A stretch of 64,000 nt of DNA from Liolophura sinensis (GCF_032854445.1 NC_088301.1:47727187-47791186); one strand, 5' to 3'. Positions 11,374 to 23,806 are shown, counted from the first letter of the stretch. Made by a program: numbers and translations. The notes: generated by a model not told the origin, from the letters alone.

Positions 11374-11919
11374 TCTGCTTCTTTCAAGTTTGTGGTAGAG
11401 TATGTGGTGTAAGACATGAAAATAACTTTAATTAATGAATTTAATAAGACACTTTTTGTGTAAGCAAGGTGATCATGTGGAATATAATAATGTGTAACAG
11501 TGCTGCATTTATGAGAAAACAACAATATGCACTAAGGTAGTAAAAGGATCAGACTGTCGACACATAAGAACTCTTGTTGCTTTAAGAGCTTGTTGAGTTT
11601 TCCCCTGCCTTCTTTTTATTTACAACAGTGTACATGTGGTATGAAAATACATATTTGCTCATGCTTAAATAGGTACCCAATAATGTGATAATTAGTTTAT
11701 GTTTTATGTACTCCGACTAATGTTAAGCAGTGCATCATTAATTTCATATTCTAATCATGCTAAACTTTGTGCTGATAATTTCTTTTGTTGAAAGTGTGCT
11801 ACAGAACATAATGTAAGTTAAGCTATTCAGGTCTTCATGCAAGTATTGGAGCAAACATAAAACTGAAACCAGACTAATATAATGTGAATATATTATGTTG
11901 TTATTGTTTCAAAATCAAG

Positions 11920-11925
11920 AATAAA
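11920..11925 (+). terminator. Candidate polyadenylation signal, gene A
   Basis: AATAAA about 550 bases after the stop codon of the SH2-WW gene. Confidence 0.4.
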
Positions 11926-12280
11926 GTTTCAGAAATTTATAAAGCGAGACGCATCATACATTTTTCAAATGAATGGAATAACTTTAACACTGAAAATAGT
12001 ACAGGTTTGAGTCTGATATTTACTGAAAGGTATTTCATATGTAAAGGTTTAGCATTTTTACGTGATTTTCATTGATTCATCAATCATAGGGGTCCATTTA
12101 AGAGGCCAGTTATGACTTTTGTCGGAGAATTTCACTATAATTCAAATGGTATAATTACACTTTTTTTGTTGAGATCAAACATCTTAACTTTATTATGATA
12201 CATAATCCCATATTTCTTGAAACCATTATTATTCATGGCTAGAAAATAGTATTGTAGGACACAAATAAGCAATGAACCAG
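11926..12280. other. AT-rich 3' flank of gene A
   Basis: No gene, SINE or tandem repeat is visible in this short stretch. Confidence 0.4.
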
Positions 12281-12282
12281 GA

Positions 12283-12465
12283 GCCTTTCACCAATGTACT
12301 TGCTGTGTTTTCAAGTGCGTTTGGATATGTCTGCCAGCAACCAGCAGATGGTTGTAGATTTCCACAGCACTCTGCCTCCCACCACCCCCCCCCCACCCAC
12401 CATTATGCTGGCCACCGTCATATAAATGCAATATTCTTGAGTAGTAAAACACCAATCAAATAAAT
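12283..12465 (+). mobile_element. SINE family A, diverged copy
   Basis: The body segments CAGCAACCAGCAGATGGTTG, TATGCTGGCCACCGTC, ATATTCTTGAGTA and AAACACCAATCAAATAAAT are present. A C-run interrupts the middle. Confidence 0.75.
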
Positions 12466-12469
12466 AAGC

Positions 12470-14740
12470 AAAACATCCAGGAATTGTAGCTTATCTATAT
12501 GGAAAAATGCAGTTCAAATTATAGGAGATCTAGGTCCTCATTTAGATATTACTTCTAAATACATGTATACAGTCAATTTTGGTGTTCACTCCTTTTAAAC
12601 TGATCTAATTGCCATATTGCTTTATAGCACATAGTTGGAACTGTGTACAATATTGTTTTTATACATAGGGAAGTGGCAGAAAGTAAGCAGGTCTGTACAG
12701 CACAAAAGATTTTGTAGAAACTAGAGGGAACAAAATTTAGTGAAGTTTCTGGCACGCATACAGTGTATTCTTGTAAATTAAAATATACTGTCTGTTTTCT
12801 GTTTTTCTGAATGAAAAATGACTGGTACCCTTGTATTTACTCAGCTGATCACTCATTTTCTGCCCTAATTATATATTTTTTTTAGTTTCTATAGACAAAA
12901 ATTGTGATAATGTGTAATGTACATATTTTTTTGTTTACTTTTATAATTAGTATTACTTTTTCTCAGATTTTAATGTTCAGGGTCCTTCAATGCTTAAATC
13001 ATCATTGGGTTGCATATACTCAAATGTAGCACAATTTTAGCCCTGTGAATGCTTGTTTGTCACATGTATTTACCTTAGTATTGCTATTTGTGAATGACTG
13101 CTTTTGTATGATGTATTTTATATTTAAAGTTTTTATCAATTTAGTGTAAGCTGGCATATGGAAGTCTGGTCAGAATGCTGTTAAAATTGTTGGAAATATA
13201 GATTCTAATTTATACAGCATAAGTCTAAACTGTATATATAAATATTGGGCAGAAAAATGTTTCGCGTTGCACTTATATATGTGTCTACTTACGGTATAAT
13301 CATTGTGTATAGCTAACTTAATAAGGCTCTTCTGACTTCATTTCTACTTTTTATCATTTTTGGAAATGCAATTGGAAGATGCTCAATCAAGCATTGCTCT
13401 GACTAGTATTACTAAGTGTCATTATCAGAAAAGGAATGGGATGTTTGCAATTTGTTAAAAGGGAAGATGCATGTATGGATACAAACCTCAGTTTGTGCAC
13501 ACGGGCACCTAATGTGTGTCTCAGACATGCAGCATCATTTGAGTAAGCCGGGATTGGGTTGTATTAGTTAAGTCTGCCAGTACTTACAGACTAATACTTG
13601 AAACAAGTGAGTTTAATTAAGAGTGTGGACCCGAGTAAATTCTGATAGATAATGAACAGTTACAAGTGATTGGATTTCACTTGAGTTTCACAATGTCATT
13701 CCATCTAAAACTTTATATATCCTGTCCGTTTGGTTTCACCTTCACAATTTTCAGTCTGTGTGAAGTACGATTTTGAGTCAGATTAGAATTTAATGGTTTT
13801 GAAATAATCCTACTCAAACCTTTGCGGTTTAGCCACCTGTTGTAATACACATGCACAATCTAAATTTCGAATGGATCATTTAACCAATTACCAAATTTTT
13901 GGAACTGAAAAAAAATCTTCTTTGAAGATGTATAATTTTCTTGTTGTATATAAGCCATCAGTTAAACTGGATGGGTTCAGGTAGAAAACAGATTCCTTGT
14001 GTTAGCTTAAGGTAATGTGTTTGTGGTTATCTTAAACTGGTGTTACAAAACCAAATGTGAATAGATTTGGACCAAACATTGTTACATACATTCTTGTTTG
14101 TAGTTGACATATAGTTTATTCAACTGTTACAGAAGTTTTGTTATCGAATTACTGCTGCATTCTGTCGTCATAACATGCATGTTGGGTACTGTAAATACAT
14201 GATAATATTGAATACATGCAATTTCTTTGTTCGCCACTGTTATGTACATTGTTTATGATCTACATAGATCACATTCCATACCCCCCTACCCCTCTTCTTT
14301 AGGTACAATTTTTTTGTGTATTTTTTTTGTACTGTTTCTGATTTGATTTCATTGTGGGTGTTCGAATCCAGTTTTCACTGCTTTGACCGTCAGGATTTTG
14401 ACAGGGTTATTATGCCTTATGGAGGGTAATGATTTACTCCAGGCATTCCGATTTTCTCCACCAATAAACCTAACTGCTCGTAGCTCAGAAGGATTTGTTC
14501 TTCATCGGGAGTGCAAAAGCTTTGGGATCGAGAATATGTAGATCCGACACTTAGGACCTTCAAAAGGCCTTACTTCATGTTTTGTATCCTGTACTGATTA
14601 GAACAAACATTGCCCCCCCCCCCCCCCCAAAAAAGCAAAAATTGATTTAATTAGCATATATGAGTACATCAACTAAATCAGTGCCATAATGAACTCCAAA
14701 TTATGGTAATAATCGAAAAAAAGTACCAAAAATACAATCC
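12470..14740. other. Non-coding region
   Basis: AT-rich, with no supported gene. A 16-18 base C homopolymer lies at about 14613-14628. Confidence 0.45.
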
Positions 14741-14744
14741 AACT

Positions 14745-14991
14745 CTCAAAAAATAATCTGTTAAATTTAATAGATAGTCTGTTATCTGATTGATACTAGA
14801 ATGTATTCTTTTATTGCAGCAAATTGTTCTGTTCAATATGACACACATATTATGTTCAATATAGTGATTCTATTAGACTAACAGGATATCATATTGAATA
14901 TAACAGAATATTGTGTTATAATAATAGGATACATTCTACCATCACTCAGACAACAGACTTTCTGTTAAAACTAACCTGTTGATTTTTTGAG
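14745..14991. mobile_element. MITE with long inverted repeats, copy 1
   Basis: It begins CTCAAAAAAT and ends ATTTTTTGAG. The outer 65-70 bases on each side are inverted partners with mismatches, and both contain AGTCTGTT and TAGAATGTAT. The element is about 247 bp and non-coding. A second copy of the same family lies at 40235-40484. Confidence 0.8.
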
Positions 14992-15840
14992 TGAATGTGT
15001 ATGGTAATTAAGGATCAGTTTATTTTGTGTCAGTTTCATGAGCTTGATTAAGTACATTAACGTAACCAATGCTAAAATGAATTTTCTCTGGTGCAGCTGG
15101 ATTTGGGATTGGGGCTTAAAAACAAGAGATAACTCTCCTGTGATCAAAACATTCTCACAGAAGACATTGTTAAAACTGCATGTAGAACAGAATAAGGGAT
15201 TAAATGCTTTATTCAAACGTTTCTGGTATTTTTATGTGTGGTTCTTGGTTACATAAATATATTTTACTAATAACTTTGATTTAGAAGTGTTAAGTGGGAA
15301 AATAACATTTGCATGCCATGTGATCGCCCCCTGATTGCGTATTACGCCAGATTTCTATGGACCAGTGCTAATACACCAAAATTTTAGGCCAAACAAAGTT
15401 TACATTCTTTCGTGACCCAGGAATCGCAGACTATAATAGAGGATTCAGACATGGAGTGTAATAAATATAGCTGTATAAATAATCCGTAACGTGATTTCAC
15501 CTACAAAAATGGTTCATTTAAATTCAGTCAACCCTTGCTTGGAGATACCAGCATAAACATTAAGGGAAATTCACGCAGTTTGCAAAGCAAGTCCTAAAGC
15601 AATCTGCAATCTGGATTTATGGATTTAAATCTAAATTATGGGATTAAATTTAAATAATGGAATTAAACAATAAATAATTTGGCGCTCATTATGGCCCTTT
15701 TTAATTGAAAAAAGTGTATGAATAGGCACTGAGGATATATCAGTTCTTAAATATCATAACTTCGAATGTATTTAAGCACTTGCTTGATTGATGTATTGGT
15801 CAATGCCAAAAAAACTGATTTCTTCTGGGTGGGGTGGGGT
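14992..15840. other. Non-coding, AT-rich
   Basis: Overlapping ORFs on both strands near 15.0-15.2 kb show no domain. A short AAATTTAAAT-type direct repeat lies near 15620-15670. Confidence 0.4.
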
Positions 15841-15844
15841 GGAG

Positions 15845-16160
15845 TGGGGGGTTGTTGCTCAGGGGGCCTAGTGCATGGAATGCCCGCCTCGAATTCGGGA
15901 AACCCCGGGATCAAACCCGGGTTGGGTCATAAGATTTTAAAAATGGAACTTGATGTTGCGACGCTTGGCGCTCAGCACTCGGAGGTTAATTCCGTTACCT
16001 GCCGTTACTTCAGTGGCGGAAGCACTTTGGCGCCATGGACTAACCTTGCGACATGAAGACAATAAATGTCCGCAGACCTTACTTCAGTGGCGGAAGCACT
16101 TTGGCGCCATGGACTAACCTTGCGACATGAAGACACAAAATGTCCGCAGACCTTACTTCA
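15845..16160 (+). mobile_element. tRNA-derived SINE, family B, copy 1, with expanded 3' unit
   Basis: A tRNA-like head carries a B-box-like GGGATCAAACCCGGG. It is followed by TTGGGTCAT, an AAAAATGGAACTTG segment and CTTGGCGCTCAGCA. The 3' part (ACTTCAGTGGCGGAAGC) repeats with a 74-bp period from 16005, 16079 and 16153 (2.2 copies). Related copies lie at 60318-60515 (minus) and 61864-62085 (plus). Confidence 0.75.
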
Positions 16161-16539
16161 GTGATGAAATAATTCATCAAACAGAAAATCATAGCTTTAT
16201 GGCGCGCTGGTCTGTTAACATATCGTCAACACTATTACTAAAATTTAAAATTTTACTCTTCAAGTGAGATAGCAATGCCTTATATTAGTACGTGGGCAAT
16301 CGCCAATACCAAAATAAGGACATCAGCAAGTTGAACCAACTAACATCATACTTGTTAGACAGACGGAAATAACAAATAGTTGCATCATCCTAGAAAAAGT
16401 CGTCAAGTAAAAATCTTAAAAGTGTTGAAAGCTTTAATGTCAGTAAGTTGACAAACCGACCGAAGAACCGGTTGTTCTGTGGTGCATTGGTTGGTGCATT
16501 ATCATTGGAAATTACCATGTAGAGCACCATATCGGATTT

Positions 16540-17395
16540 TTATGATAACAGCCACTCCTATTTGACCATTCGTCCATAAAGGGTATACATGTGCCAAATG
16601 TGGAATTGCCAGTTCTATTTGACCTTTCCTCCATAGAGAAGATGTGGCAAATGTGAAATCGCCAGTCCTATCTGACCTTTCATCCATAGAGAGGATGTGG
16701 CGAATGTAAAATCGTCAGTCCTATTTGACATTTCCTCCATAGAGAGGATGTGCCAAATGTGAAATCGCCAGTTCTATTTGACCTTTCTTCCACAGAGAGG
16801 ATGTGCCAGGTGTGAAATCGCCAGTTCTATTTGAACTTTCCTCCATAGAGAAGATGTGGCAAATGTGAAATCGCCAGTCCTATTTGACGTTTCCTCCATA
16901 GAGAAGATGTGGCAAATGTGAAATCGCCAGTCCTATTTGACCTTTCCTCCATATAGAGGATAGGCCAAATGTAAAATCGCCAGTCCTATTTGACCTTCCC
17001 TCCATAAGACAGGATAGGTCAAGTGTGAAATCGCCAGTCCCATCTGACCTTTCATCAATAGAGAGGATAGGTCAAATGTGAAATCGCTAGTCCTATTTGA
17101 CCTTTCACCCATAGAGAGGATGTGGCGAATGTAAAATCGCCAGTCCTATTTGACATTTCCTCCACAGAGAGAATGTGGCAAATGTGAAATCGCCAGTTCT
17201 GTTTGACCTTGCCTCCATAGACAGGATGTGCCAAATGTAAAATCGCCAGTCCTATTTGACCTTTACTCCTTAGAGAGGATGTGCCAAATGTGAAATCGCC
17301 AGTGCTTTTTGACTTTTACTCCATAGAGAGAATATGAAATATGTGAAATCGCCAGTCCTATTTGACCTTTACTAGTGTGTGTGCCAAAATGTGAA
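16540..17395. repeat. Minisatellite, 53-bp unit, about 16 copies
   Basis: The consensus contains AAATCGCCAGTCCTATTTG and CCATAGAGAGGATGTG. GCCAGT recurs at 16608 and 16661, and its variant GTCAGT at 16714, all 53 bases apart. Copies differ at scattered sites. Confidence 0.92.
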
Positions 17396-17399
17396 ACAG

Positions 17400-18775
17400 A
17401 TATATGTTCGAGGAACACACTGTTTTGTGCATTTGTTACGGACATCTGCTGCAGTCCATTAGGAAAAAAGAATAAAAAACACAAACAAAAAACAAAATAC
17501 AGTTGCACATTACCATTAATCTGTATCCAGCTCCGCTGAATATTGATATTGCACAACTTGGAAGCTTCAAGTGTATTCTTTTATAGACTAGAAAAGAAAG
17601 CGCAATGAGATATGTAAATATTAACTACATTATAATCAATGCAAATATTGTAAGCACTGCCATTAATCTTTATTAGGATAATTTCTGAATAGGAATTCAA
17701 GATCTTTACGCACATGTTTATGCATACTTTTGAATTAACTCAACACATTCTGATCAACAAGCCTATAAGCCTGATTTTAGGTTTCTGCGTTCGTGTTTAG
17801 AGGCAAGTGTCAGGAGTTTTGTCAGATGTTTGAAAAGAAACCCAAATTATGCTTAAGTAAGACAATTGCCGGGAGGTCGATAATTGTTCTTTTTGGTGTT
17901 TTTCTTTTTGCTAATCACAATTACGTACATCACTGCCTGTGATTATTGGTAAGAAATAAAGTCCACCGAAATAGTTGGCAGTGACAGTTCTTCCACAATC
18001 AAAGAAGGATTAAATATAAAGCCAATATCACACTGTTCGGATAGCACTTGCATGAAACAGTGCATGAATGGAGCATATCCCTGTGTTCTAATGCTACTGT
18101 GTTGGTATTCAACTGATGACAAGATAGCACAAGAAAGTAACTCCCAGAAAGAGACAAAGTGTTCATGATGAACAACATTTTGACTATAGCCTCTATCTTG
18201 CCGTTTTCAAGATACATAAGTAAATATGGAATATTCAAAAGATTATATGTGGCTTATTTTCACTTCAAGTAAAATATGAAAATAATATACGAAATTATTT
18301 CACCTTAAATTTCAAAGTAGCAATCTATACATTCAACAATATACATGTAGCTATTATCATATCATTTTCAAGATATACACGAAATAATAAAAACGGTATC
18401 CATAAGTGTTGTATTCATTTGTAGTAATTCCAACCAAAATTTCAGTCCTTCTCAGAGTTACTTTCCCTACATTTTTTTTTTAAAACTATTGTTGATTGTT
18501 CTGGATGAATCCAAACGAAGCAAGTTGTAACAAAGGCATGGTAATTTGATAATATATAATAGGAATGAGAATTTTATCTGCATGCCTTTTTATGATATAT
18601 ACTTGCTGTGGGTATTAGCACCAGGGCTTAGTTTATAAGAAATACATGGGAATACTTGAAATGAAAATAATTAAATATTAGTATAAGGAAGACTTCTATT
18701 TGCCTTTTAACAGACTTCCTATTATGGTACAGTCCGTTTGTTTTTTGGGGTTTTTTGGCTTGTTTCTTTTTTTGG
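17400..18775. other. Non-coding, AT-rich
   Basis: No supported gene or clear repeat. Confidence 0.4.
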
Positions 18776-19095
18776 AGGAAGAGCTCTAAAAAGAGCGCCC
18801 GCTTCATAGAAGTTCCCTTCTTAAAAGGGACTCCAATGGGACATCAGAAGGCCTGTTAAATACGGACAACGGACTGAGGTGGGGGGGGGGGGGACATGAA
18901 ATGAGCTTCCAGTGGGCTGTTGGAACGTAGTTGCCCAAGGGACTTCAGAGGAACTTCATAGACTAGTTTACATTTTAGAAGATACACGGGACTTCTGGAG
19001 GGCTTCTTGATCTTTGTCATTGTTGCCAAAAGTATTAGGAACTTGTGGGGAACTTTAGGGACTAGAACAAGCTTCCTGGGTTTCCATGGTTTAAT
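18776..19095. repeat. Degenerate GGGACTTC-rich sequence
   Basis: Variants of GGGACTTC, GGAACTT and AGAGG recur every 20-40 bases. The same style returns at 19735-20035. This looks like an old decayed minisatellite. Confidence 0.35.
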
Positions 19096-19734
19096 TGTTT
19101 GCTCTGCCATTTGAGTAATTCAATCTTTGGGGTAGTAATGGAGCACTCGTGTTTAAGATAGAACAGTGGGCAGTTAGATGACGTGGAATGTATAGAAAAA
19201 TGGCCCCTTACAAAATGGACTGCCAGTTGACCAGAATGAATTCGGAGTTGGAATATATGCATAATCTGTTCTTTCTAAATCTTACAAACAAATTTTGCAT
19301 TAGTGACACTGTGAGATGAAGACTATCTAGCTGAGCTACAGTGATAATTTTGTGTTTACAAGTAAATTAAACCTCCATGCACATGTGCAACAGAACCATC
19401 TTCACAGCCTGTAGCCTGTACACACATTTTACCAATACTGTAATGTAGAGGATAAGCAGTGTAAATTGAACTTACATTTATCACGAACTTTTAGACAAAC
19501 AATATGCTGTTTTGCATACTGCAGTATATAAGTAGATATAATTCAGTCATAATTTATTAATAAATACAGTAATACAAATTTTATTTTGTGACTATTACAT
19601 TTAATATATACTAATCTTTATCCTTTTCATTATCACGTGGGAAGACAATATAGATATTAGAAAGCATGTGGAAATAAACTTTTCACTTTGCGCAAAAAGC
19701 CTTTAACAATATGTACAAACTCAAACCCTAGTTG

Positions 19735-20035
19735 TTAGTGTCAGGAGCTTCAGGAGGTGCTGCTAAGGGACTTACATTGGGGGTTACTTCGGTGGTGCTT
19801 GTAGGCGACTCAATCTGCAGGGGCTTCACAGGAACTTCCGGAAGTCCATTGAAGCTTCATTTGCATTTATTACACGGGTTTCAGAGGGACTTCCCAATGA
19901 TAATTCACACTACTCAAGGGAATTCCCCAGAACAACTGTACAATGGAAGTTGTACTCTTGAAGCGGAAGCTCCTAATTAGAGACATAAATCGTACTTCAG
20001 AGGGACTACAAGGGAACTTTTAAGAGGACATTTGT
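19735..20035. repeat. Degenerate GGGACTTC-rich sequence, second block
   Basis: Segments such as TTCAGAGGGACTTC and CAGAGGGACTAC share motifs with 18776-19095. No coding role is supported. Confidence 0.35.
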
Positions 20036-20042
20036 AGTTTGT

Positions 20043-20046
<4 letters not shown>

Positions 20047-20086
<40 letters not shown>
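20047..20086. repeat. (TA)n microsatellite
   Basis: About 20 TA dinucleotides, downstream of gene B. Confidence 0.95.
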
Positions 20087-20089
<3 letters not shown>

Positions 20090-20171
20090 AGCGGGGCATT
20101 AAACATGTCCTTGATCATTTTACGATCAACTGTGCGTTAACCCACCTATGAATTAATTCAGGTCATTTAAG

Positions 20172-21033
20172 CTATTTGTACTTCTGTATGACACATCCCT
20201 GAGACTCTGTTAAAAAGGGTTTGATTTCATCTGGGATATCCCATAGTGTGCTCCCATCGACGTTTTGAAAAAAGACATTCCCGGTCGCGATATCCCTGTG
20301 CAAGGTCCAGTTTAAGGGCATCACACTTTCTTCGATAAGAATTCCACAGTGACACCTCTGTGCATGACGCTTATCATCCAAGCGCAGGTTGAAAATGAGG
20401 TCTGGTACACGGTTCCTATCACTAGGAATGGGCTCCGAATAAATAATGTTTCCCTCCCCACCTGAGGAAGTATTGGCGCAGTCAAAAACGTGGCAAGATC
20501 TGCGTGTTGGCCGTGGAGCAACTGGCGGGGGTATTTTTTGCCTGAGTGATAGACCAGCATCCACCTTCTGGGCCCGACCTTCTGGTACTCTCGTTTCTGA
20601 CCCGTGAGACGGCCTTTCCCCCATGGCTACATGCTGGGGCCTGTTGTTATTAGAAGGACTGGGCAGTTTTGTCACACTAACAACAGATGATTCAGCACCG
20701 CTTTCTTTGAAAACTACCTCAAAAATGGATGTTATCGGCATGGTTGTTGGATTTTGGGTGTCCTGAAATGGAGTCAAAATCACCTGCATCACAGGAGAAT
20801 TTTCACTGCGCAATATGTGTCTTAGCATATCTTCGGTGATACCTTTACGCAAAATGGCAGATGTCAGTTTGAGACCTGACAAGGCACCGTCAGGTTCGTG
20901 AAAGCTGTGACGCCGATGATAGTCCACTAAAGCACTGATATGCGGGAACGCCTCATGTCGCCCGTTGCAGCAAACGAATTTTTTGTTTCTGTCAACTGAT
21001 ACCCGGAAATGGCGAAAGTTCTTACAATCCAGT
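20172..21033 (-). CDS. Gene B coding exon 3 (SH2 end, Pro-rich linker, WW-like)
   Basis: On the minus strand the acceptor reads TTCTTTTCTTGACAG. The first base completes the split Val codon. The stop is TAG at 20174-20172. Confidence 0.9.
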
Positions 21034-23806
21034 CTGTCAAGAAAAGAATAAGACGTCGCAACCAGTCACAGCAAATTTAAGGGAGGCAAAATTAAAGGAC
21101 ACATGCACTGAATCCTCAGTGCTGGGTTAGCTGGATGGTTGTCGTTGATGTGATGCATGTATGTATATTGGCAACAACCAATGGAATTAACGGAAGTGAT
21201 CTTCTCCACTCTAATCTAGTGAGACTAATGAATAAGCCGTTAGTATTCGTCTGTTTCTACTCAAGCTGTTCGATATGGTAATCAGTGTGCATATAACTAG
21301 AAAACACTATGATAATCTCATATGTTCGTATTGGCTGAGATGTGTACTTACGAACAGAAAAGATTTGTTTCTTTATTTAATTGGTGTTTTACGCCGTACT
21401 GAAGAATATTTGACTTATACGACGGCGGACAGCATTACGGTGGGAGGAAACAGAAGGAAAGAACCTTAATGTGATTGGAAAGGAATACGTTATTAAGGTA
21501 ATGTGCCAAAATTTAAAATATCACTATTCTTTCATGTTTGGTGGTGTTTATATAAAATCTGAGATTCAATTCCCTCAACACACTTTCATTTCATTAAATT
21601 CATATTAAACTTAAGGTACCGTATACCTAATATTTACAGCATGATCACATGATCATACAGATTACAGTGATCTGTAATGATTTACATGATTCCACCCAGT
21701 CACAGCATACAGACACATATATGACGTCGCAACCAGTCAAAGCATATTGTCACAGATATGATATTGCAACCAGCCACAGTTAGCATACAGACACAGATAT
21801 GGCGTCCCACCCAGTCACAGCATACAGACACAGATAAGATGTCGCAACCAGTTACAGCATATAGACACAGATATGACGTCGCAACCAGTCACAGCATATT
21901 GTCACAGATATGATATTGCAACCAGCCACAGTTAGCATACAGACACAGATATGGCGTCCCACCCAGTCACAGCATACAGACACAGATAAGATGTCGCAAC
22001 CAGTTACAGCATATTGTCACAGATATGATATTGCAACCAGCCACAGTTAGCATACAGACACAGATATGGCGTCCCACCCAGTCACAGCATATAGACACAG
22101 ATATGATGTCGCAACCAGACAGCTGGCATATGCATGGGCAGTGATATGGCGCCCCACCCATTCACAGCATATAGAATATATCTGAAACAATCTGTCTGGT
22201 GAGTAACAAGGGCTTTACAAACCCAGTTGTGAACAAATCACGAAACCGTCCGATATTTTGCCGGAAATAGGAAGCAGTGAAGGCACCAGTGACTCGGTTG
22301 GCCCGAAACAGTTCATACTAAGAGGAGAAGCTTGCAATAGATAACAGATATACAGCCAAATTACGTTGTAACATTGTTCACTGCCAAGTGCAAATACAAT
22401 AATTAGCGTTTCAATTGCTCTACTGAACAGTTATGTATATGCGCAAGACGATCCAGTCACTATTGATTCAGATAGCACTATACTCACACAACTGTAAGAG
22501 TAAGGGCCTGAGGATCTGTTAGGCTTGGTCGGAGGAAGAAAACTCCACGGAAGTCTTCGATGATCCTACAGGCATACACTGCTAATCTGTCCACCTACAA
22601 TAAATATTTGCATGTATATCTCTGTAGAGTATGCAACAGCTTTCTTCATTCATTCAGCAAAAATGGAAAATAAGAGACAGGCAATGGTAGGCTCCACCAT
22701 AAAGTTATTAGATAGTAAAAAAAGTCAAACTGGATTAAAATTTTACTTATTTACTTATTTGATTGGTGTTTTACGCAGTACTCTAGAATATTTCACTTAT
22801 ACGACGGCGGCCAGCATTATGGTGGGAGGAAACCGGGCAGTGCCCGTGGGAAACCCACGACCATCCGCAGGTTGCTGCAGACCTGGTGAGAGGCTCCTGG
22901 ATCATTGCGCTGTGCTAGCGCGCTAACCGACTGAGCCACGGAGGCCCCTACTGGATTAAAATAATTACATGTAATTTTAAATAAGTATACATGCAAGTTA
23001 AGGAAAACCAAAGAAGCTTCATGTCTAGTGCGTGGTTATAATTTGAAGAATCTGGCCTGTTAATTAAATTTTATTGTGGTACCAACCTCTTGTAAATGCA
23101 TGCCATAATACATGGGTAAGTGATGCCAATGTTGTTGTAAAGTCATTTATGTAACATACATGCATACTTTTGCATTTCTTCGAAGAAGCATATTTCTTGT
23201 CAATTTTCTCTTCCCACAAAAGTGGTCTGCATACTGAATATGCTACAGTGAATGAACAACTAGAGGACGGTGATCCACGTTTTCAAGTAATGCCACATTA
23301 TCGCGAGCGTTTGGATGCATTTATCCACTAATGATTCATATATGCATTTATGCTCTCATTCCTATGTCACTGGCCAAAATTCGTTTGATAGTTAAAATAC
23401 ATATATATGAAAGCATAAAGTGATCTGAGACAAGGATCCGCTTTGACGATTTGTTAGGGGCATTTTTACCCCAAATCAATAGTGCTAAATGATGTTTTTA
23501 TTTGGTTTCCATCTAGCTGGGTCAAAGCGGTTCTCACCTGAGTGATAATCCTTTCAGCGGGGCGAAGAGGTTATCAGTCAGGTGGGAACCAAAGAAAATG
23601 GTAGAAAACTGTACCGGTATACAAAAAGGTAGATGTTGTATACAGGCAGTCACAGTGGCTGAAATGGTAGTAAAACTGGTGACATGAACATTAGATCTTA
23701 GTGTAGAGATTTTTGCATATCTTCTTGGTCTTACCTGGTCCAGATTTTCAAAATAATCGTGAAAATAAGGTTGTCGTGATGCCTCATTATACCACACGGG
23801 TGTCAT
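20172..23806 (-). CDS. SH2-WW adaptor-like protein B, 346 aa, paralogue of gene A
   Basis: On the minus strand the exons are 23806-23735 (from ATG), 22594-22488 and 21033-20172, 1,041 nt in frame. Residues about 13-105 form SH2: PYFHDYFENLDQ, then GVFFLRPS with the binding arginine at about R46, then NFRHFRV with His at about 68, and HISALVDYH near the end. The linker holds a PPPVAPRPTRR motif at about 229-239, a likely SH3 ligand, and a YSEP tyrosine motif near 258. CHCG at about 287-290 precedes a WW-like domain with Trp near 302 and 324. Both introns match gene A in position and phase. The two genes converge, 8.8 kb apart. The first exon stays open upstream of its ATG to an acceptor at 23847, so a longer N-terminus is possible. 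No established name is recognised. Confidence 0.78.
21369..21455 (-). mobile_element. SINE family A, 3' fragment
   Basis: The reverse strand carries the CAGCAT/CCACC end, ATATTCTTCAGTACGGCG and AAAACACCAATTAAAT. It lies in an intron of gene B. Confidence 0.75.
21690..22180. repeat. Minisatellite, about 37-bp unit with higher-order pattern
   Basis: The unit resembles CACAGATATGACGTCGCAAC then CAGTCACAGCATA. Variants (GCGTCCCACC, ATATTGCAACCAGCC) recur in fixed order, with the same multi-unit block near 21748, 21897 and 22013. A single unit also sits at 21053-21075. The array lies inside gene B's intron. Confidence 0.85.
22488..22594 (-). CDS. Gene B coding exon 2 (SH2 FLVR-like strand)
   Basis: On the minus strand the acceptor TTTATTGTAG is followed by GTG at phase 0. 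The donor is GTGAGT after two codon bases. It encodes GVFFLRPSLTDPQ. Both boundaries have the same phase as gene A exon 9915-10009. Confidence 0.87.
22743..22948 (-). mobile_element. SINE family A, near full-length copy
   Basis: Read on the minus strand, a tRNA-like head GGCCTCCGTGGCTCAGTCGG is followed by TTAGCGCGCTAGC. The standard body and an AAATAAGTAAATAA tail come next. It is the best-preserved member in this window, and its tRNA-like head is unusually clear. Confidence 0.88.

Noticed and set aside
10997-11525. Overlapping frames of 133 and 97 codons within gene A exon 3
   Set aside because: They are shadows of the SH2-WW reading frame.
22205-22315. Minus-strand frame SGKISDGFVICSQLG as SH2 exon of gene B
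   Set aside because: The stretch lacks the FLVR arginine. The exon at 22488-22594 fits far better in motif and phase.
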